Part shown: positions 1 through 10,616 of the stretch, piece by piece | How the letters are laid out: each line of letters begins with the position of its first letter | Numbering within the stretch: the stretch's first letter is position 1 | Assembly: GCA_964454305.1 (NCBI GenBank) | Contig: CAYVXX010000003.1 | Coordinates: 4,513-68,512, forward strand | Direction of reading: 5' to 3' | Length of the DNA stretch: 64,000 nucleotides | Source: JAUSPI01 sp964454305 | GTDB taxonomy: Bacteria > Desulfobacterota > Syntrophia > Syntrophales > JADFWA01 | Program-made: the position numbers and the translations under genes | Notes under the pieces: generated by a model | What the model saw: the letters and a program-made list of their open reading frames with translations, nothing else | Told to the model about the DNA's origin: nothing | The model's database searches: none

Positions 1-1
1 T

Positions 2-166
2 TTTTTCGGAGGAGTTGTTGACCTGTTATTTGGCACATATGTTTTTAATATTGCATTTACAGGTAAAAATCTCAAACTATTCTTTAAAAACAAGGATTAT
101 GTCCCCACCATTTTCCAACAGAAAAATATTCGCGGTTTTTTACCGTTTCTGTTGATTTCTGAATGA
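2..166 (+). CDS. 3' end of an unidentified gene (partial)
   Basis: The window opens inside a reading frame that runs 54 codons to a TGA at 164-166. The visible tail is hydrophobic and aromatic with scattered lysines, which would suit the end of a membrane or membrane-associated protein. I do not recognise a family. Its stop lies 95 bases before the acyltransferase gene on the same strand, so it may be the upstream member of the same transcription unit. Confidence 0.4.
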   Translation, partial: FFGGVVDLLFGTYVFNIAFTGKNLKLFFKNKDYVPTIFQQKNIRGFLPFLLISE

Positions 167-261
167 TCACGTAATTTAATTTTCATTGAAATTACGCTGA
201 TCTGCTGATAGACAATAATTTATTTAAAACATTTTTCTGATATTCCATATGGAGATATTTT

Positions 262-1401
262 ATGACGGGCAACATGAAGAAGATCGAAGTTGTTCCGATT
301 CCGAACAGGAAAAAAGATATCAAGCAATTTGTCCTGTTTTCATGGAAAATATACAAAGATAATTCATATTGGGTTCCGCCCATCATATCTGACCAGATGA
401 AGTTCATCACCCAAGGCAGCTATCACGATACCGGTGTAATACAAGCTTTTATGGCCTATCGAAATGGAGACCCTGTAGGTCGCATTATCGCACATTATGA
501 CACACGATATAATGCATTATTTCAAAAAGCCCGGGGATGTATTGGTTTCTTCGAATGTGTCGATGACAAAGAGGTGTCAAGGGCGCTATTCGACACATCC
601 CGAAAATGGCTGGTCGAAAAGGGAATGAATGAAATGTACGGGCCGCTGAATTTCACGAATTATGACGCATCCGGGCTGTTAATGGACGACTATGAAAACG
701 ACACAGCCCTGGAATTGAATTATAACCTCCCCTATTATACCGAACTCTTTGAAGACTATGGTTTTCATAAGGTGATTGACTGGTATGCTTATAGATTTAC
801 TCGCGATCAGGATCTGCCGGATATAGCGTATAGATTAAAAGAAAGAATAATTAACAACAGATCGGGAATCCGTTTTCGAAACGCAGATTTTAAAAATTAT
901 TGGGAAGAAGCCCGCAGTATGCTTGGAGTGTTTAACAAGGCATGGGAAGAAAACTGGGGGCACCTGCCGCTGACGGAACGTCAATGGCACCATTATGCAA
1001 AGGAAGTAAAAACGGTGGCAAAACCCGAATTTGTCATGTTGGCTGAAAAAGAAGGTCAGGTCATAGGGTACATATTGGCCGTTCCCGATGTTAATCAGGT
1101 TCTAAAGCGCATAAACGGTCGACTATTTCCGTTTGGACTATTCAAAATAATATTGGGATTGAGGAAGATAAACAGGATTAAAATATATCATATGGGGGTC
1201 TTGCCAAAATTTCGAAAACAGGGTATTGAAACTTTGTTCATTCTCGAAATCTACGAACGGGCGAAAAAAAAGGGGTATAAAGAAGCCGATATATCACTCG
1301 TTGTAGAAAACAATACGAGCCTTATCCGACTTCTTGATAGATTCGGAGCGGAACGTTATAAAACTTACCGTCACTTCACCAAGTCTATTGCCGTGAGATA
1401 A
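262..1401 (+). CDS. GNAT-superfamily N-acyltransferase, ceramide synthase-like candidate
   Basis: This 379-residue protein has two halves. The N-terminal half has the WVPP and YGPLNFTNYDASGLL type motifs of a large bacterial GNAT subfamily. The C-terminal half has a GNAT acyl-CoA-binding core, with HMGVLPKFRKQGIETL near residues 311-326. As I recall, the bacterial ceramide synthase (bCerS) of Caulobacter belongs to the GNAT superfamily. The gene lies directly upstream of an alpha-oxoamine synthase fusion and a reductase, so N-acylation of a long-chain base is a reasonable role. The ATG at 262 follows GGAG at 251-254; an internal ATG at 274 is possible. The family assignment is seen in the sequence, while the ceramide role is inferred from context. 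Another acyl acceptor cannot be excluded. Confidence 0.75.
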   Translation: MTGNMKKIEVVPIPNRKKDIKQFVLFSWKIYKDNSYWVPPIISDQMKFITQGSYHDTGVIQAFMAYRNGDPVGRIIAHYDTRYNALFQKARGCIGFFECVDDKEVSRALFDTSRKWLVEKGMNEMYGPLNFTNYDASGLLMDDYENDTALELNYNLPYYTELFEDYGFHKVIDWYAYRFTRDQDLPDIAYRLKERIINNRSGIRFRNADFKNYWEEARSMLGVFNKAWEENWGHLPLTERQWHHYAKEVKTVAKPEFVMLAEKEGQVIGYILAVPDVNQVLKRINGRLFPFGLFKIILGLRKINRIKIYHMGVLPKFRKQGIETLFILEIYERAKKKGYKEADISLVVENNTSLIRLLDRFGAERYKTYRHFTKSIAVR

Positions 1402-1541
1402 AAGAGCTTTATCGACAGACCGGAGAGTTTGTCTGATGAGATCCTTTTTATCGGGAAGGTATTCCCTATATTTTTTGATTGAGCTTCGATCTTTTTCCTG
1501 ACTCGTTTTTCCACTGCCCTTATTATGGGGAGAATTAAGAT

Positions 1542-4500
1542 ATGATATCTCATGAAGAAGTCACGCTAAAAGATACAACAGGGCACATCGCCATTGTCGG
1601 CATAGGGTGCCGTTTCCCCGGCGGGATTTCTTCACCGGCGTCTTTCTGGGACTTTCTGTGCAGCGGTGGAGACGGTATTTCCCATGTGCCCGCCGATCGT
1701 TGGGACATAAAAACTTTCTATCATCCTGACAGAGAGAAGAAGGGAAAGGTCTACACTCAAAAAGGCGGCTTCTTAAGCGAGATAGACCGGTTTGACCCTC
1801 AATTCTTCGGCATCTCGCCACGAGAGGCTTCCCATATGGATCCGCAGCAGCGGCTACTCCTGGAAGTTACATGGGAGGCTCTTGAAGACGGTGGAATGGT
1901 TCCTGAGAAACTGGCGGGGACAAACGTTGGCGTGTTTGTCGGACTTTTCATGCACGATTACGAGAATATCCATACCGCCGCCACCGAACATGCACTGTAT
2001 GATCCCCATTCGGTAACGGGAATGTCTACCACGATTGCCGCCAACCGTCTTTCCTATGTCTTCGACTTCAGAGGACCGAGCATGGTGATTGATACAGCCT
2101 GCTCTTCATCATTAGTTGCCGTTCATCTGGCATGCCGGAGCCTGCGGGAAAAGGAAACATCGCTTGCCGTGGCCGGCGGCGTAAACGTATTGATCAAACC
2201 GGAGATTGTCATGACCCTCTGTCAGGCTTCCATGCTCTCGCCGGACGGATACTGTAAAAGTTTTGACGCCCGGGCAAATGGATATGCCCGATCAGAGGGC
2301 GCAGGCGTCGTCGTTATGAAACGACTGACCGATGCACTGGCCGACGGTGACCCCATATATGCCGTTATTCGAGGGAGCGCGGTTAACCAGGACGGGCGCA
2401 GTGAAGGGATCACCGTGCCGAGTGGTGATGCACAGAAGGCAGTTGTTCAAGAGGCGCTCCGGACAGCCGGCGTTGCACCCCACACTGTAAGTTACGTCGA
2501 GGCCCACGGGACGGGCACCCCGGTGGGCGATCTTATCGAAGCGGAGGCCCTCGGTACGATCCTTTCGAAAGGACGATCCAACGAAAACCGCTGCATTGTC
2601 GGTTCCGTGAAGAGCAACATCGGTCATACCGAGTCCGCCGCGGGCGTCGCAAGTCTGATCAAGGTTGCCCTGATGCTGCGACATCACCGGATACCGCCGA
2701 ACCTCCACTTTGAAACACCTAATCCCGAAATACAATTCGACCGGTTGAAACTGAGAGTGCCTACGTCACTGGAGACGTGGACAATTGAAGGTAACGCTCC
2801 ACGGATTGCCGGTATCAACTCCTTCGGTTTCGGCGGGACAAATGCCCATGTCGTTCTCCAGGAGTTTGATGGTCCCGTAACTCCTGATACCGCAAAGTCG
2901 GACAGCTCTAAAAATGCCATATGCCTGGTGCCTCTCTCGGCAAACAGCCAAGAAGCCCTGCGTGAACTTGCACGCCGGCATTATGAAATGCTCGTGTCTG
3001 ATACGTCCGGCAGTATGACCCTTTATGACCTCGGATTTACCGCATCACTGTGCAGGGGACACCATTCGAAACGTATGACAATCGCGGCCCGTTCTCTGGA
3101 GGATTATCGGGAACATCTCGAAGCCTTTTTAAGAGGCGAGAGACGTCCCGGTTTATCTCTCGGTAGCGCGCGGCACGGTACGAAGCCGAAGATTGCCTTT
3201 GTGTTTTCGGGTATGGGGCAGCAGTGGTGGGCAATGGGTCGGCGGTTACTGGAAGAGGAGCCGGTATTCAGAAACATTATTGATGAGTGCGATGCCCTGT
3301 TCGGGCGACACACCGGGGAATGGTCGTTGATTGGTATCCTGACTGCCGACGAGGATCAATCGAATATTGATGAAACCATGTTTGCCCAGCCGTCTATCTT
3401 TTCCATTCAGGTAGCGCTCGCCGGTTTGTTACGTTCCCGGGGCATCGTGCCTGATGCGATCGTTGGGCACAGCGTGGGAGAGATCGCCGCGGCTTATACA
3501 GCGGGTGCGCTCACCCTTGAAGATGCCGTAAAAGTCTGTTATCACCGCAGTCGTCTGCAGCATACACTTGCAGGGCGCGGCGCCATGCTCGCAGTAGGCC
3601 TTTCGGCGGAGGATGTCGAAAAGCGTTTCGATGTTTTGCTTCAGGATGTCTCCATGGCGGCGTTCAACAGCCCGAACTCTGTGACCCTTTCCGGCGATAA
3701 AAAGACTCTTGAAGAGATTGCGGCTGTACTGGAAGCCGAGAAGGTATTTGGCCGGTTTCTTAAGGTGGATGTGCCGTATCATAGTCCCTCAATGGATCCT
3801 GTCCTTCAGGATCTGGAGGATTCCCTCAGAACGATCACGCCCCATCCTGTTTCCGCGATTCTTGTCTCGACTGTTACGGGTAAGACCATTGATGGACAAG
3901 ATATGAACGGTGGGTACTGGTGCCTTAACGCGAGGGAACCGATCCTGTTTCAAGAAGCGATGGATGAACTGGTACGTCATGGATGTGATCTTTTTGTAGA
4001 GATCGGCGCCCACCCGGTTCTATCTGCCTCCATTATGGAATGTCTTGACAGTGCAGGGATCAAAGGAATTGTGGTTCCTACTCTTCGACGCGCGCATGAT
4101 GAGGAGATTTCCATAGCAAGAGTTGCGGGAGAGCTCTACTGCAGCGGTTACCATCTCGACTGGAGAGAAAGATACGCCGGCGAAGGGAGATTCATAAAGC
4201 TTCCCACCTATCCATGGCAGAAAGAGCATTACTGGACGGAATCGGAGGAGTCGCGACAGGCACGTACCGGGGAAGGGATGCTATCCGTCAGGATGGGGGT
4301 GGGGCCTAAAGCCCACCCGCTTCTCGGTGGCAGGCTGGCGGCGGCTCTGCCGACATGGAGTGCCTCCATCGATCTCGAAGACCTGAATTATCTAAGAGAT
4401 CACATGATCCAGGGTTCTATGGTGTTCCCCGGTGCGGGATATGTGGAGATGGCCCTCGCAGGGGCCCGGCAAATCAACGGTTATGGTTCGTATGTCCTGG

Positions 4501-7500
4501 AATCCGTCTCATTTACAGCCCCCCTTATTTTACGGGGCGAGGCGTCACCCATTGTTCAGTTCGTCATGGAGGGTGATGAAACCTTCTCCGTTTACAGCAA
4601 GTCTGCCGATGACAAACAAAGCTGGGTTAAACATGCCGGCGGAAAACTGCGACCGAACGGAAGAGAAGAAACGCTTCAAACAATTTCCGTATCGGGGATC
4701 AGGAAACGATGCAGTGAAGAAATACCGGTTGAGACTTTCTATAATCGTTTTCGAAGCCTCGGTCTCGACTACGGGCCTGCATTTCGGAACATCAAAACCA
4801 TATATACGGGTGAAAGGGAGTCTCTCGGTATGATCGAGACAAACACCGACACTGACGGAGATGAAAAAACCTATTATCTCCATCCGGCTACCCTTGATGC
4901 CTGTTTCCAGCTCCTCGGAGTGCTCTCCCCCGGCGGGACCTTTCTTCCCGTGGGGATCGACAGGATAAGCACCTGGTCACGTCCAAACGGACAGATATGG
5001 GGGCATGCCCGCCTCGTTGAACAGAGCGGACGCAGGATCAGGGGCGATATCTCCCTTCTTGATGATTCGGGGAATATCCTTGTAGAAATTAAGGGGCTTC
5101 GCTGTCGCAATATAGAAGAGACGTCGGCGGAATTCCTCGACGACCTCCTGTATCAGTATGAATGGCGTTTGACACCTCTGGGTGGTGGTGAGTCGTCATA
5201 CCGTGACGCCCGCTATTTGCCGGCTCCGGGTCGAATAAAGGCGGGGCTTGAACCTGTCCTGAAGGAAATCCTCGAGATGTATTCCCGGAAGGAATACTAC
5301 AGCGTCATCGAACCGAAGCTGAACGCTCTTTGCACGGCATATATTGTGGAAGGCATGCGAACCCTCGGCTTTCAATTCGGCGGTCAGGAACCCTTCACCA
5401 CTGAAGAGTTTTGCAGCCGTTTCGGCATTGCATTGCAACATGGAAAGCTGTGTGAACGATTACTGTCCATGCTGGCGAAAGAGGGGTGGCTCAGCGGCAA
5501 CGGCCGAGAATGGAAAGTTGGAAAGAAACGAAAAGCGACGTCGCCGCAGAAACTCTGGAACGCTCTGATGACGGAACACCCCGAATGCCAGGCGGAGTTG
5601 ATACTGATCGACCGGTGCGGATCGAAACTTGTCGAGGTCCTCCGCGGTGATGAAGATCCTCTGGGACTGATTTTTGAACCGGGATCGACCGTGGCGGAAC
5701 ACCTGTATTATCATTCACCGACAATGAGAATATACAACCGGCTGTTGCGGGAGCTGATGTTGACCGTACTTGATCATCTCCCGGAGGGACAGACAATCCG
5801 AATCCTGGAAGTTGGTGCAGGTACCGGTGCGGTAACCTCCTTTCTACTTCCCATCCTTCATGGGCGACAGGCAGAATACGTGTTTACCGATATATCGAAA
5901 ACACTCATCAACGCCGCCCAGGAAGCATTCAGGGAATACCCTTTCGTTGAGTTTCGGCAGCTCGATATCGAAAAGGACCCTGTTGAGCAGGGGTTCGACC
6001 CGCACTCGTTCGACCTTGTCATAGCATCCGATGTGGTTCATGCAACGGAGAACCTGCACAGGACGCTGGACAACATCAAGCCCCTTCTGGCATCGGACGG
6101 CCTCGTAATGATGCTGGAGCTCACCAATCCGTCCTACCTGTTTGACCTGATATTCGGTATGCTCGACGGGTGGTGGCTTTTCTCCGATTACGACCTGCGT
6201 CCCGATCACGCGACAATGCCCCGGGCAGGCTGGGAAAATGTTCTCACTCGATGCGGTTTTTCCGATATTGTCATGATAGACGATCACATTGATGATCACG
6301 CACCGACACAATCGATAATTGTTACAAGAGGACCATCGATTGAGCCGCCCCTCACGGAGGGAGAGATCGGGATTTCGAAAGAAACATCTTCTCAAACGAA
6401 GCGACCCTGGTTGATTCTTGCTGACGAGTCAGGTATTTATCAGCAGCTAACCGTAATACTTGAAGAAAAAGGCATTTTACCTTCAATTATTAAAAGGGGA
6501 GATTCGTTTAAAGAAGTCGCACCCCGGTGTTTTACAATTCGTCCCAATGAGCCGGATGACGTCGAGCAGGCCATAGGCGCTCTGTGTCCTGACGGGGAAT
6601 CATCGCCCGTAATTATCAATCTATGGAACGCAGAACCAGGCGATACGGTAATGACCGGGCAATTATTGGAAGATACAGTTACAAACGCCTGCATGGAGGT
6701 TGCCGGGTTCGTTCAGGCACTCAGCAAAAGACCATGGGAAACCGTTCCTGATTTCTGGCTTGTGACCGGAGGGACACACCCGATAGGAAGTAACAGCGAT
6801 ATCGCATTGAATCAGACACCTCTCTGGGGATTCGGCCGCGTGATCATCACCGAACATCCGAATATACGCCTCCGTCTTGTCGATCTGAGCCGGGTTCCGT
6901 CTGAAAGAGAACTGGTGAATTTCTGCGAGGAACTCCTTTCCGATAATAGTGAGGACGAGATTGCTCTTCGCGGGAGCGATAGATATGTGCACCGCCTTGT
7001 GCAGACAACCGGCTGCAGCCGTCCCGATCCTGATGACGACTCTTTTACTCTTCACAAGACCCGGGCCAAATCTTCAAAGGATTTTTTGGTTATCGAGGCA
7101 CAGCGGCACGTGCCCGGACCCGGGGAGGTCGAGCTTAAGGTATATGCCACGGGGCTCAATTTTAAAGATGTGGCCAAGGTATCAGGGCTCCTTGATGATC
7201 TTGACGACGATACTCTCTTTTCGCTCGGGATGGAAGCCTCCGGTGTTATTCTCCGTGTCGGGGAAGGAGTAAAGAATATAAAAGCGGGCGACAGTGTAAT
7301 GGGGCTTGTTCAAACAGGTTTTTCAAATTATATCGTCACCGACGCGTATGGTCTTGTTCCGAAACCCGATCATCTTACCTTTGAACAGGCGGCAGGGATT
7401 CCCCTTACTTTCATGACGGCATTTCATGCTCTGCATTCTCTGGCGCGGATTCGCGAAGGAGAACGTATACTTGTTCATACGGGTTCCGGAGGCCTTGGTC

Positions 7501-10500
7501 TCGCGATGATACAGGTCGCCCGTGCAGCAGGCGCAGAAGTATATGCGACGGCAGGCACACCGGAGAAACGTTCCTTTCTCAGGACAATGGGAATTCCTTA
7601 CGTCGGCGACTCACGAGGCCTCGACTTTGCGAGAGAATTGCCGGAGATGACGAACAACGAAGGTGTCGATATCGTCGTAAACACGCTCCCCGCAACTGCC
7701 CTTGAAGCAAATATCTCCGTCCTGAAACCGGTCAGCGGACGCCTGATCGATCTTGCCGCCATTCAATCCCCGGCTTCCCTGGAAATGAGGCTCTTGGGAA
7801 AAGGCATATCGATTGCAGCCTTCGATCTTGAAGCGATGAAAAGAAACACCCCCGAATACCTGGGGTCGTTGCTCCATCAGGTCGCTGATCGCTTCTGTGA
7901 TAAAACCTTACACCCATTACCGCATCGGGTTTTCCCGGTTACCGATGTTGCGAGGGCCTTCAGGAATATGAGAAAGGCCAGCCATATCGGGAAACAAATT
8001 CTTTCAATGAGAGAAATAAATGTCATTCCTGTTCCCACACAGTCAACACTGTCCCTGAACCCGGATGCAACCTATCTCATTGCCGGCGGGTTGGGTGGGT
8101 TCGGTATGGCGGTTGCCCGCTGGATGGTATTGTTCGGCGCCCGTTACCTCGTACTCGTCGGACGGCACAGCGACTCCTCACCCAAGGTGCATGAGGACTT
8201 AAAAATCCTTAAAAAATCCGGAGCGACGGTACGGGTCATCCAGGCAGACATTACAAGCGAAGAGCATCTTAAATCGGTCTTTGAAGAGATAGACCTGACA
8301 ATGCCACCCTTGAGGGGTGTCGTACAGTCGGCTATGGTACTCGACGACGGTCCTGTAATGGAAATGACGTCTGACCGGATAAAACGCGTTGTAGCTCCAA
8401 AAGTGCAAGGAGCCTGGAATCTGCATATCCTCACGCTGAAAAAAGACCTTGATTTTTTCATTTGTTTTTCATCCTTCGCATCTCTTATAGGAAACGCAAA
8501 CCAGGCGAGCTATTCCGCGGGAAACGCGTTTCTGGATGCGCTGGCCGATTACCGGAAGGCACGGGGACTGCCGGCGCTCACTATCTCCTGGGGCGCACTG
8601 GGGGAGACCGGGTATGTTGCGGAACATGAAGAAATCAAGGATGCGTTTCGCCGTCAGGGTGTGACCGGTTTGACACTGGATAAGGCATGGCAGGTTATAA
8701 GACATGGATTGAAGCGGGACGTGACACATATCGGCGCTATGTCGGCACACTGGCCGACTTTGAGCAGGTTTTCATATGCCGTTGCAAATTCTCCGAGATT
8801 TTCCGAACTTATCCAAAGAGAGTACGGGAAGGCTGTTGGTGGCGTTTCTGAAACTGAGGATCGGATACGAACGACACTTCCCGCTTCCGGTGAAGAGCGC
8901 CATAAACTGTTGGAAGAAGTGCTAATACAAGTTGTCTCCCGTGTGCTTGGGTTGTCTCCGTCCGGAATGGATATCCACCAGCCGTTGAGTTCGATGGGCT
9001 TCGATTCTCTAATGGCTGTGGAACTGAGCCTTGCCGTCGAAAATGCCGTCGGGGTTGTCCTGCCGAAGGTTGAATATCTCAGACGGGATCTGACTGTTGC
9101 CGTGCTCGTGAAAGTCATTGAAAAGGGATTGCCGGAAAGCGGGTTCATTGTATACCATGGTGGCATACAGTCCCGGGTGAAAGATCAGACGGAGGATACG
9201 AACGGAGGGGCTGAATCGACCCGATTTATGACGCTGGGTCAAGATAGCTCTCTTTCCGGCGGCGGCGATCAGCGTCTCCGGGCGGAAGCCGGGAAAAGAG
9301 AGGATATTCTATCAAAAGGGAAGGGCAATGTATACGGCTTTGATGGTCAGTCGTTGCCTCGAGCTGAAGGATTCATATACCCGCCCGAATATCTCGCATT
9401 GAAAGAAAACTCTGAACAGCTGGAAACCGGCGGATACAAAAACTTCTATTTCAATATTTCCGACGGCATTAACAGCAACATTACGAGCATTGAAGGCAGG
9501 AAGCTCATCAATTATTCGAGTTACAACTACCTGGGCATGTCGGGAGACCCGGTAGTTGTGAAGGCGGCCAAGGACGCCATCGATCGCTATGGGACCTCGG
9601 TGTCCGCATCCCGTATCGCCTCGGGAGAAAGAATCTTCCACAGGGAACTTGAAAACGAACTCTCCGGTTTGATAGGCGCCGAGGATTGTATTGCCTTTGT
9701 CAGCGGATTCGGGACAAATGAAAACGTGATTGGACACGTATGTCGTCATGATGACCTCGTGCTCCACGATTCGCTTATCCACGCCAGTGTGCAGCAGGGT
9801 GCCACGCTTTCCGGCGCGCGGGTTCTGCCTTTTCCGCATAATAATTATGAGGCGCTGGACCGGATATTAAATGATCGTAGAGAAAATTATCGGCAGGTCC
9901 TCATTGTCATTGAGGGTGTGTATAGTATGGATGGAGATATACCCGATCTGCCGTGCTTCATCGAGATCAAAAAGCACCACAAAGCCTTGCTGATGGTCGA
10001 CGAAGCTCATTCCATAGGGGTGCTGGGAGAACATGGCAGGGGTATTGGTGAATATTACAGTGTCGATCCCGGTGAAGTGGACCTTTGGATGGGGACATTG
10101 AGCAAGGCATTCGCCAGTTGCGGCGGATACATTGCCGGCAGTAGGGATATGGTGGAATTTCTTAAGTACACCGCCCCCGGTTTTGTCTACAGCGTGGGAA
10201 TGACACCACCAGACGCTGCGGCAGCTCTGGCGGCGTTGCGTTTACTGAAGAAGGAACCGGAACGGGTCACCCGGCTGCAACAAAACATCTCTCTGTTTCG
10301 CGAGATGGCTAAAGAGCGCGGTTTCAATACGGGAAAGAGCAAGGATTCCGCCGTGATTCCGCTTATTCTCGGACAATCGCTGAAATCTATCAGGATGTAC
10401 AAGCACCTCAAGGAACAGGACATATTCGCGCTGCCTATTGTCTATCCGGCGGTGCCGGAAAATGCGGCGCGCATTCGCTTCTTTCTGAGCAGTCTACACA

Positions 10501-10568
10501 CCGATGAGCAGATTGTAACGACAATCTCGGCAATCTCCGCTGCCCTTTCTGCCGATCCGGCGTCGTAG
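1542..10568 (+). CDS. Type I polyketide synthase fused to alpha-oxoamine synthase (KS-AT-DH-MT-ER-KR-ACP-AOS)
   Basis: This is a 3008-residue single-module, fully reducing synthase. KS (about 15-440) has the DTACSSSL active site (Cys187), EAHGTGT and NIGHTES. AT (about 550-870) has GHSVGE (Ser644) and a VPYHSPSM specificity region. DH (about 920-1200) has His954 in HMIQGSMVFPGA and Asp1119 in DACFQ. A C-methyltransferase (about 1390-1520) has LEVGAGTG. ER (about 1830-2150) has HTGSGGLG. KR (about 2165-2390) has GGLGGFG and Tyr2324. ACP has GFDSL (Ser2489). The C-terminal PLP domain (about 2620-3000) has the GTLSKAFASCGGYIAGS motif with Lys2855, as in serine palmitoyltransferase, KBL and ALAS. 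The predicted reaction extends, optionally methylates and reduces an acyl chain on the ACP. The chain is then released by decarboxylative condensation with an amino acid to give an amino ketone. The amino acid used is not readable from the sequence. GGGGAG lies 9 bases before the ATG. Confidence 0.95.
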   Translation: MISHEEVTLKDTTGHIAIVGIGCRFPGGISSPASFWDFLCSGGDGISHVPADRWDIKTFYHPDREKKGKVYTQKGGFLSEIDRFDPQFFGISPREASHMDPQQRLLLEVTWEALEDGGMVPEKLAGTNVGVFVGLFMHDYENIHTAATEHALYDPHSVTGMSTTIAANRLSYVFDFRGPSMVIDTACSSSLVAVHLACRSLREKETSLAVAGGVNVLIKPEIVMTLCQASMLSPDGYCKSFDARANGYARSEGAGVVVMKRLTDALADGDPIYAVIRGSAVNQDGRSEGITVPSGDAQKAVVQEALRTAGVAPHTVSYVEAHGTGTPVGDLIEAEALGTILSKGRSNENRCIVGSVKSNIGHTESAAGVASLIKVALMLRHHRIPPNLHFETPNPEIQFDRLKLRVPTSLETWTIEGNAPRIAGINSFGFGGTNAHVVLQEFDGPVTPDTAKSDSSKNAICLVPLSANSQEALRELARRHYEMLVSDTSGSMTLYDLGFTASLCRGHHSKRMTIAARSLEDYREHLEAFLRGERRPGLSLGSARHGTKPKIAFVFSGMGQQWWAMGRRLLEEEPVFRNIIDECDALFGRHTGEWSLIGILTADEDQSNIDETMFAQPSIFSIQVALAGLLRSRGIVPDAIVGHSVGEIAAAYTAGALTLEDAVKVCYHRSRLQHTLAGRGAMLAVGLSAEDVEKRFDVLLQDVSMAAFNSPNSVTLSGDKKTLEEIAAVLEAEKVFGRFLKVDVPYHSPSMDPVLQDLEDSLRTITPHPVSAILVSTVTGKTIDGQDMNGGYWCLNAREPILFQEAMDELVRHGCDLFVEIGAHPVLSASIMECLDSAGIKGIVVPTLRRAHDEEISIARVAGELYCSGYHLDWRERYAGEGRFIKLPTYPWQKEHYWTESEESRQARTGEGMLSVRMGVGPKAHPLLGGRLAAALPTWSASIDLEDLNYLRDHMIQGSMVFPGAGYVEMALAGARQINGYGSYVLESVSFTAPLILRGEASPIVQFVMEGDETFSVYSKSADDKQSWVKHAGGKLRPNGREETLQTISVSGIRKRCSEEIPVETFYNRFRSLGLDYGPAFRNIKTIYTGERESLGMIETNTDTDGDEKTYYLHPATLDACFQLLGVLSPGGTFLPVGIDRISTWSRPNGQIWGHARLVEQSGRRIRGDISLLDDSGNILVEIKGLRCRNIEETSAEFLDDLLYQYEWRLTPLGGGESSYRDARYLPAPGRIKAGLEPVLKEILEMYSRKEYYSVIEPKLNALCTAYIVEGMRTLGFQFGGQEPFTTEEFCSRFGIALQHGKLCERLLSMLAKEGWLSGNGREWKVGKKRKATSPQKLWNALMTEHPECQAELILIDRCGSKLVEVLRGDEDPLGLIFEPGSTVAEHLYYHSPTMRIYNRLLRELMLTVLDHLPEGQTIRILEVGAGTGAVTSFLLPILHGRQAEYVFTDISKTLINAAQEAFREYPFVEFRQLDIEKDPVEQGFDPHSFDLVIASDVVHATENLHRTLDNIKPLLASDGLVMMLELTNPSYLFDLIFGMLDGWWLFSDYDLRPDHATMPRAGWENVLTRCGFSDIVMIDDHIDDHAPTQSIIVTRGPSIEPPLTEGEIGISKETSSQTKRPWLILADESGIYQQLTVILEEKGILPSIIKRGDSFKEVAPRCFTIRPNEPDDVEQAIGALCPDGESSPVIINLWNAEPGDTVMTGQLLEDTVTNACMEVAGFVQALSKRPWETVPDFWLVTGGTHPIGSNSDIALNQTPLWGFGRVIITEHPNIRLRLVDLSRVPSERELVNFCEELLSDNSEDEIALRGSDRYVHRLVQTTGCSRPDPDDDSFTLHKTRAKSSKDFLVIEAQRHVPGPGEVELKVYATGLNFKDVAKVSGLLDDLDDDTLFSLGMEASGVILRVGEGVKNIKAGDSVMGLVQTGFSNYIVTDAYGLVPKPDHLTFEQAAGIPLTFMTAFHALHSLARIREGERILVHTGSGGLGLAMIQVARAAGAEVYATAGTPEKRSFLRTMGIPYVGDSRGLDFARELPEMTNNEGVDIVVNTLPATALEANISVLKPVSGRLIDLAAIQSPASLEMRLLGKGISIAAFDLEAMKRNTPEYLGSLLHQVADRFCDKTLHPLPHRVFPVTDVARAFRNMRKASHIGKQILSMREINVIPVPTQSTLSLNPDATYLIAGGLGGFGMAVARWMVLFGARYLVLVGRHSDSSPKVHEDLKILKKSGATVRVIQADITSEEHLKSVFEEIDLTMPPLRGVVQSAMVLDDGPVMEMTSDRIKRVVAPKVQGAWNLHILTLKKDLDFFICFSSFASLIGNANQASYSAGNAFLDALADYRKARGLPALTISWGALGETGYVAEHEEIKDAFRRQGVTGLTLDKAWQVIRHGLKRDVTHIGAMSAHWPTLSRFSYAVANSPRFSELIQREYGKAVGGVSETEDRIRTTLPASGEERHKLLEEVLIQVVSRVLGLSPSGMDIHQPLSSMGFDSLMAVELSLAVENAVGVVLPKVEYLRRDLTVAVLVKVIEKGLPESGFIVYHGGIQSRVKDQTEDTNGGAESTRFMTLGQDSSLSGGGDQRLRAEAGKREDILSKGKGNVYGFDGQSLPRAEGFIYPPEYLALKENSEQLETGGYKNFYFNISDGINSNITSIEGRKLINYSSYNYLGMSGDPVVVKAAKDAIDRYGTSVSASRIASGERIFHRELENELSGLIGAEDCIAFVSGFGTNENVIGHVCRHDDLVLHDSLIHASVQQGATLSGARVLPFPHNNYEALDRILNDRRENYRQVLIVIEGVYSMDGDIPDLPCFIEIKKHHKALLMVDEAHSIGVLGEHGRGIGEYYSVDPGEVDLWMGTLSKAFASCGGYIAGSRDMVEFLKYTAPGFVYSVGMTPPDAAAALAALRLLKKEPERVTRLQQNISLFREMAKERGFNTGKSKDSAVIPLILGQSLKSIRMYKHLKEQDIFALPIVYPAVPENAARIRFFLSSLHTDEQIVTTISAISAALSADPAS

Positions 10569-10616
10569 GGTAAGATAGGCATTATTGCAGTACATAACAA
10601 TTCGGAGAATGAACGT